8,521 nt of DNA from Chloroflexota bacterium (GTDB lineage: Bacteria; Chloroflexota; UBA6077; JACQUR01), in assembly GCA_016210245.1 (NCBI GenBank), contig JACQUR010000237.1, positions 1 through 8,521 of the forward strand. Reading direction: 5' to 3'. Of this stretch, positions 5,571-8,521 are shown piece by piece; the stretch's first letter is position 1; each line of letters opens with the position of its first letter. Below the pieces are notes generated by a model. That model did not search any database. It was not told the origin of the DNA and saw nothing but the letters and a program-made list of their open reading frames with translations. A program made the position numbers and the translations under genes.

Positions 5571-5957
5571 CTACTTTCTTACGGAAGCCCCGGCTGCCAG
5601 GAGCCGGGCAATGCGGGCCAGGAAATCGTTGAGGTCGAATGGGCGTGGGATCACTTCGCGAATGCGCGCGTCGGCCACGGCCGAGGCCCGCGGGTGGCTC
5701 GAGCAGAGCACGATCTGTGCGCGATCGGCCAACCCCAGGAGGGGACCCAGCCCATCCAGGGGCCGCGGGCGGTCTACGGGCACAATGGTTTCGGTCAGGA
5801 CGAGGTCGACCGCGTGGCTTTCCAGGAAATCAACAGCGTCTTCCACTCGGGCAAAGGGGAACGTCTCGTACCCCTCTCGCTCCAGCAGGTAACTGATCAG
5901 TTCGAGCGTCGTTGGCACCGGATCAACGACGACGATGCGTTTTCGAGCCTGCGACAC
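5571..5957 (-). CDS. Degenerate single-domain receiver protein (pseudo-receiver)
   Basis: The 128-residue product has the length and pattern of a CheY-like receiver: RIVVVDPVPTTLELISYLL as strand 1 and helix 1, then VDLVLTETIVP, QIVLCSS and VIPRPFDLNDFLARI. Key residues differ from the canonical set. The acidic pair is D12-P13 instead of two acids, the phosphoacceptor position is E56 instead of Asp, and the conserved Lys is R105. Ser86 may replace the usual Thr/Ser. It probably cannot be phosphorylated normally, and Glu may mimic the phosphorylated state. It starts at GTG 5957, directly after the TAG of an upstream frame, with only a weak ribosome binding site. It lies upstream of the kinase on the same strand, so it may tune that pathway (inference). 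It has no DNA-binding domain. Confidence 0.75.
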   Translation of the reverse strand: MSQARKRIVVVDPVPTTLELISYLLEREGYETFPFARVEDAVDFLESHAVDLVLTETIVPVDRPRPLDGLGPLLGLADRAQIVLCSSHPRASAVADARIREVIPRPFDLNDFLARIARLLAAGASVRK

Positions 5958-6251
5958 CTACGTGGCCCCCTGGTGCACCAGACCCAGGGTCTTCGCCCGC
6001 GGGGCAGAGACGAACCTGGGCTGGCTGAAGATCTGTACAGAGCGGCAGTCCAGCCTATGCAAGATCGGGGCCAACTGGCGCGGAACGAGCGGCCGGCCGA
6101 CGGCCAGCCCGACACTCCCCACGCCCGCTGGCGCCCGCCGAAGAGCGGGATGCAGAGGGCGGCGCGCCAGAGCCACAGCCGCTCCTGGTCGCTGGCGCGC
6201 CGCCCCGAGGGCAGTTGGCGTCATCCCCGCCTGGTGGATCGAGGTGAGCAT
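5958..6251 (-). CDS. Small open frame of doubtful status, possibly the remnant of a larger gene
   Basis: A 97-codon frame ends in TAG at 5960-5958 and abuts the GTG start of the receiver-like gene with no gap, an arrangement typical of translational coupling. Its best-looking part is the C-terminal half (SVGLAVGRPLVPRQLAPILH, then SVQIFSQPRFVSAPRAKTLG). ATG 6251 has no ribosome binding site; ATG 6224 follows GGCGGGG. In a different minus-strand frame, bases of about 6120-6215 read SDQERLWLWRAALCIPLFGG, which looks more like a folded protein (GAF-like strands, from memory) than the same stretch in this frame. A frameshifted, decayed gene is therefore possible. I do not recognise a family. Confidence 0.3.
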   Translation of the reverse strand: MLTSIHQAGMTPTALGAARQRPGAAVALARRPLHPALRRAPAGVGSVGLAVGRPLVPRQLAPILHRLDCRSVQIFSQPRFVSAPRAKTLGLVHQGAT

Positions 6252-6330
6252 GGTTTGTTCTCACACTCCCGTTGAAATCGCCCTCACCTTGAGCATACCG
6301 GGCCGCCGTTAACCGGCAGTGACGGGGCCG

Positions 6331-6509
6331 TTACGGCGCGATTGCGGTTTGGGCCAGGAGACCAGCGCGGGGGTCCTGTCCGAGCCGCGACCGTGAGGGA
6401 GCGCGGGCCCCGGGTCCGCGCTCCCTCACGGTCGCGGCTCGGACAGGACCGCCTGTAACGGAGCCTGTTCGGGCGTGCCCCCGTCGGCCCGACCGCAATC
6501 GGTCCGCAA
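6331..6509. repeat. Compound inverted-repeat element in the divergent intergenic region
   Basis: The core is a perfect inverted repeat with 35-nt arms (6372-6406 and 6416-6450) around a 9-nt loop, GCCCCGGGT. It is enclosed by an imperfect outer pair, about 6331-6355 and 6486-6509, whose best segment is CGATTGCGGT (6339-6348) against ACCGCAATCG (6492-6501). This nested design, with outer arms, inner hairpin and 9-nt loop, is the same as at 45-162, with different sequence. It fills most of the 347-bp gap between 6251 and 6599. I see no convincing promoter for either side in the rest of that gap. Confidence 0.85.
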
Positions 6510-6583
6510 GAGGCCCGACACGCTCCGGTAACAGCGCCTTGCTACGGTGGAAAGGAAGCTAGAGTGCTGGCCGATGGGCCAGC

Positions 6584-6593
6584 GAGGAGGAGG
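6584..6593 (+). promoter_or_regulatory. Ribosome binding site of the secreted protein gene
   Basis: GAGGAGGAGG lies five bases before ATG 6599 and fixes that start. It is among the strongest translation signals in the window. Confidence 0.8.
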
Positions 6594-6598
6594 TTGCC

Positions 6599-7513
6599 AT
6601 GTCAAACGCAGATTCCGGGACTGCCGCAGCCCGGCGGTTCCGGACAGGCGGGAACGGGAGGCTGCGCTTGCCCGGGCTGTGGGCCGGGCCGGCGCTCGCG
6701 CTGCTGGCCCTGGTCCTCTCCGCCCAGCCCCTGCTTGCCTTCCAGTCGGATGTAAAGACGCTGGCGGTGCCCGTCTCGCACCTGGGCCCCGGGTGGACGC
6801 TGGTGGCCGAGAACGTCGGGACGACGGTCGACCTGGGCCAGTCGTATACGGGGCAGTACGTCAACAACTTCACCGAGCGCTTCGCCATCTTCATGGTGGT
6901 GCAGTTGCCGAACGCGGCGGTGGCCGAGTTGAGCATGGCCTCAGCGCGGCAGCAGGGCAGCGAGGGCGAGATGGGCTCCCAGCCCTGGCCGAGCCTCGGC
7001 GACGGCGGCGGTGTAGCCTACGCAATCGAGCAGGATGACGCCTTCCTGAGCGTCTTCGCCTTCCGCGTCGACAACGTCGTCGCCATCGTCATGGCGGGTG
7101 GGCCGACCGAGCAGGCCGCGGACGTCAGAGGCCTGGCGCTCGGGTACACCGTCCTCCAGCACGATCGCCTGCGGGCCGCGCTCCAGGGTGCGCTGTCGCC
7201 GACCGATGCCCCGCCCACCTACCCGTACTGTGGCCCCGGCCAGACCCCGCGGTTCCAATCCGGGTTCGCCATGCTCCAGGAGCAGCTCGGCTCCAAGATG
7301 GGCCTCCCGCGCGAGTGCGAGCACTCCAATCCGGACAACGGCGACGCGCTCCAGAAGACCAGCACCGGGCTCAGCATCTACCGCAAGAGCACCAATACCC
7401 CCACCTTCACCAACGGCTCCGAGCACTGGGCGCTCACGCCGGAGGGGCCGCTGTACTGGGCCGGGGCGAGCGTCGATCCGCCCGCCGGGGCTCAGGCCGG
7501 GCTTCAGCCGTGA
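6599..7513 (+). CDS. Secreted protein of unknown function with a conserved C-terminal domain
   Basis: The 304-residue product begins with a basic n-region (R12, R13, R15, R21, R23) and a hydrophobic stretch (about 27-47) ending PLLA before FQS, a plausible signal peptide or anchor. Residues 50-195 form a first domain of alternating hydrophobic strands (FAIFMVVQLPNAAVAEL, AFLSVFAFRVDNVVAIVMAG). I do not recognise it. Residues 218-294 form a second block with FAMLQEQLGSKMGLPRECEH, LQKTSTGLSIYRKSTNTPTF and HWALTPEGPLYWAG. From memory this block recurs at the C-terminus of many Chloroflexota exoproteins without a known function, possibly as a binding or surface-attachment module. C211 and C240 could form a disulfide. 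The stop overlaps the possible GTG start of the next gene (GTGA), suggesting one operon. Confidence 0.85.
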   Translation: MSNADSGTAAARRFRTGGNGRLRLPGLWAGPALALLALVLSAQPLLAFQSDVKTLAVPVSHLGPGWTLVAENVGTTVDLGQSYTGQYVNNFTERFAIFMVVQLPNAAVAELSMASARQQGSEGEMGSQPWPSLGDGGGVAYAIEQDDAFLSVFAFRVDNVVAIVMAGGPTEQAADVRGLALGYTVLQHDRLRAALQGALSPTDAPPTYPYCGPGQTPRFQSGFAMLQEQLGSKMGLPRECEHSNPDNGDALQKTSTGLSIYRKSTNTPTFTNGSEHWALTPEGPLYWAGASVDPPAGAQAGLQP

Positions 7514-8454
7514 CCGCCCCGACCGACCTCCCGGTGCGTGGCCGCGTGGCTGGCCGGCGCTTCGAGCGCCTTTCGGAACCTCACCGCCGAGACGCCGAGA
7601 CGCCGAGACTCGTTCTTTCCAGAGCACTCTGCGCCTGGGCGTCTCTGCGGTTTGGAAAAGTGCTCTTGGTGCCTGTCCTGCTGGCAGCGCTGCTCCTCCT
7701 CGGCGCCCTCCACCCCGCGGCCGGCGTCCCGTCGGCCGTGGCGCTCGAAGCCGAGTCGTCTCCGCCTGCCGAGCTGGTTTCGACGCCGCTGATGGCCCTG
7801 GACAGCTACGTCTACCCGCAGATCGGACCAGTCCCCGAAACCGACCCGTGGTGCCTGCGCGAGAACCCGAGTTGTGGCCGCGACCCCTGGTGGGCGGAGC
7901 GGAACGAGCCTCAAGACGCCCAGCTCGTCCAGTACCAGTTCGTCGGCCCCGGGCTGGTGACGGAGCAGAGGTTTGCCGAGGTAGCTCGCCTGTTGTGGCA
8001 GTGGTCGGAAGGCAGGTTCCTGCTGGGCGAGGCCGCGGCACACCACGTCGCCATCGTCACCTTGCCAGACAGCATGTCCAGTCTGGCCTACGCCGCCTAC
8101 ATCCCGCAGTACCGCGTGGTCTTCGTGAACCGCCGCTTCACGGCCGCGCCCACGTGGATGGTCGCGGCGGTCCTGGCTCACGAACTGAAACACGCCGCTG
8201 ACCACCGGGCTGGAAGCCGCCAGGAACTCGACTTCGAGGACTGCATCGCCAGGGAACAGGTTGCCTACCAGGTCGAGGCGCGCTACCTCCAGTGGCTCGG
8301 CGCGCGCTACCAGGGCTTCCCGTCCAGAGACCTGCCCCTGGAGCGCCTCGCCCCGGACGACCTCGGGCTGTACCTGGACCTGTACCACGTAGCCACCTCG
8401 CCCGATGTCAACGCCGAGGCCTTCGAGGACTACCGCCAGCACTGCGCTACGTAG
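7510..8454 (+). CDS. Membrane-associated or secreted HExxH putative zinc metallopeptidase
   Basis: Starting from GTG 7510 the product has 314 residues. Residues 51-68 are a strongly hydrophobic signal or anchor segment (VLLVPVLLAALLLLGALH). The mature part holds HELKH (224-228) in VLAHELKHAADH, the zinc-binding and catalytic signature HExxH. Acidic E249 and E256 in REQVAYQVEAR could supply the third ligand, as in gluzincin-type peptidases. C115 and C122 may form a disulfide. I cannot name a family or substrate. The start is uncertain. GTG 7510 overlaps the preceding stop as GTGA, favouring translational coupling, but residues 23-48 are encoded by an octamer repeat of the intergenic type, so translation may really begin later, for instance at GTG 7660 (264 residues). 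Neither start has a good ribosome binding site. Confidence 0.75.
   Translation: MTAPTDLPVRGRVAGRRFERLSEPHRRDAETPRLVLSRALCAWASLRFGKVLLVPVLLAALLLLGALHPAAGVPSAVALEAESSPPAELVSTPLMALDSYVYPQIGPVPETDPWCLRENPSCGRDPWWAERNEPQDAQLVQYQFVGPGLVTEQRFAEVARLLWQWSEGRFLLGEAAAHHVAIVTLPDSMSSLAYAAYIPQYRVVFVNRRFTAAPTWMVAAVLAHELKHAADHRAGSRQELDFEDCIAREQVAYQVEARYLQWLGARYQGFPSRDLPLERLAPDDLGLYLDLYHVATSPDVNAEAFEDYRQHCAT
7583..7651. repeat. Octamer-phased imperfect inverted repeat near the metallopeptidase start
   Basis: Three 8-nt units, ACCGCCGA, GACGCCGA and GACGCCGA (7583-7606), are followed at 7638-7651 by GGCGTCTCTGCGGT, which matches the reverse complement of 7583-7596 at 13 of 14 positions. Its style equals that of the other junction repeats, but here it lies within the longest plausible frame of the metallopeptidase gene, upstream of the hydrophobic segment. 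Confidence 0.7.
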
Positions 8455-8475
8455 TCCCACCGGGACGACCATGAT

Positions 8476-8521
8476 GGCGTGGTGACGGGGCAGCCACAGA
8501 AGCCAGCCCCCACACCACGCC
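8476..8521. repeat. Imperfect inverted repeat at the right edge, possibly truncated
   Basis: The 16 bases GGCGTGGTGACGGGGC (8476-8491) match the reverse complement of 8506-8521 at 14 of 16 positions, with a 14-nt loop. It begins 22 nt after the metallopeptidase stop and could mark the end of that operon. The window stops exactly at its outer end, so its full size and any following T-run cannot be seen. Confidence 0.6.

Noticed and set aside
4001..5632. Open frame of 543 codons on the plus strand opposite the kinase
   Set aside because: It lies wholly opposite a kinase with complete catalytic motifs. Its translation is low in complexity (rich in L, V, D, H, Q), as expected for antisense of GC-rich coding DNA.
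5550..6275. Open frame of 241 codons on the plus strand
   Set aside because: It is antisense to the receiver-like protein and continues through a region with no protein-like pattern on that strand.
6539..6565. TTGCTA / TAGAGT as promoter of the secreted protein gene
   Set aside because: Matches are weak and the spacing is only about 15 nt, too poor to list.
6941..8472. Long minus-strand open frames opposite the two exported-protein genes
   Set aside because: The plus-strand genes have a strong ribosome binding site, a signal peptide and an HExxH motif; the minus-strand products are Arg/Gly-rich without motifs.

Overview
The window is GC-rich bacterial DNA with tightly packed genes. I place it tentatively in Chloroflexota. 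The reasons are a PdtaS/PdtaR-type kinase/ANTAR pair, a substrate-binding protein anchored as a lipoprotein through an Ala/Pro-rich linker (suggesting a single-membrane envelope), a C-terminal domain in a secreted protein that I recall from Chloroflexota exoproteins, and 7-8 nt tandem/inverted repeats at gene junctions. Actinomycetota or another high-GC lineage is not excluded.

Layout. Positions 1-45 probably hold the last codons of a plus-strand gene. Positions 45-328 carry a compound inverted-repeat element and an octamer-based repeat but no gene. Minus-strand genes fill 329-5957, and possibly up to 6251. In order of transcription, right to left, they are: a doubtful small frame (5958-6251) that abuts a degenerate receiver protein (5571-5957), a PdtaS-like sensor kinase (3959-5464), a PdtaR-like ANTAR response regulator (3275-3877), a homologue of glycine/sarcosine/betaine reductase component B (GrdE-like, 1712-2962), and a TctC/Bug-type solute-binding lipoprotein (329-1537). 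A divergent intergenic region with a second large inverted-repeat element (6331-6509) leads to two plus-strand genes: a secreted protein of unknown function (6599-7513) and a membrane-associated or secreted HExxH putative metallopeptidase (about 7510-8454).

How they may work together. The kinase and ANTAR regulator form a clear signalling pair that would act on RNA by antitermination. The receiver-like protein upstream lacks the usual phosphorylation residues and may be an accessory part of that pathway. The GrdE-like protein and the solute-binding lipoprotein are co-oriented and may concern uptake and reductive metabolism of a small carboxylate or amino-acid derivative. The GrdE-like protein lacks the cysteine I would expect to become the pyruvoyl cofactor, and no GrdB-like selenoprotein gene is visible, so it may have another activity. 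The two rightmost genes encode exported proteins and probably form one operon.

The most striking feature is the junctions. Almost every gene boundary holds a perfect or near-perfect inverted repeat, and several are built in strict 7-nt or 8-nt phase from a unit that differs from site to site. The best candidate for something under-described here is this repeat system, not a single gene.
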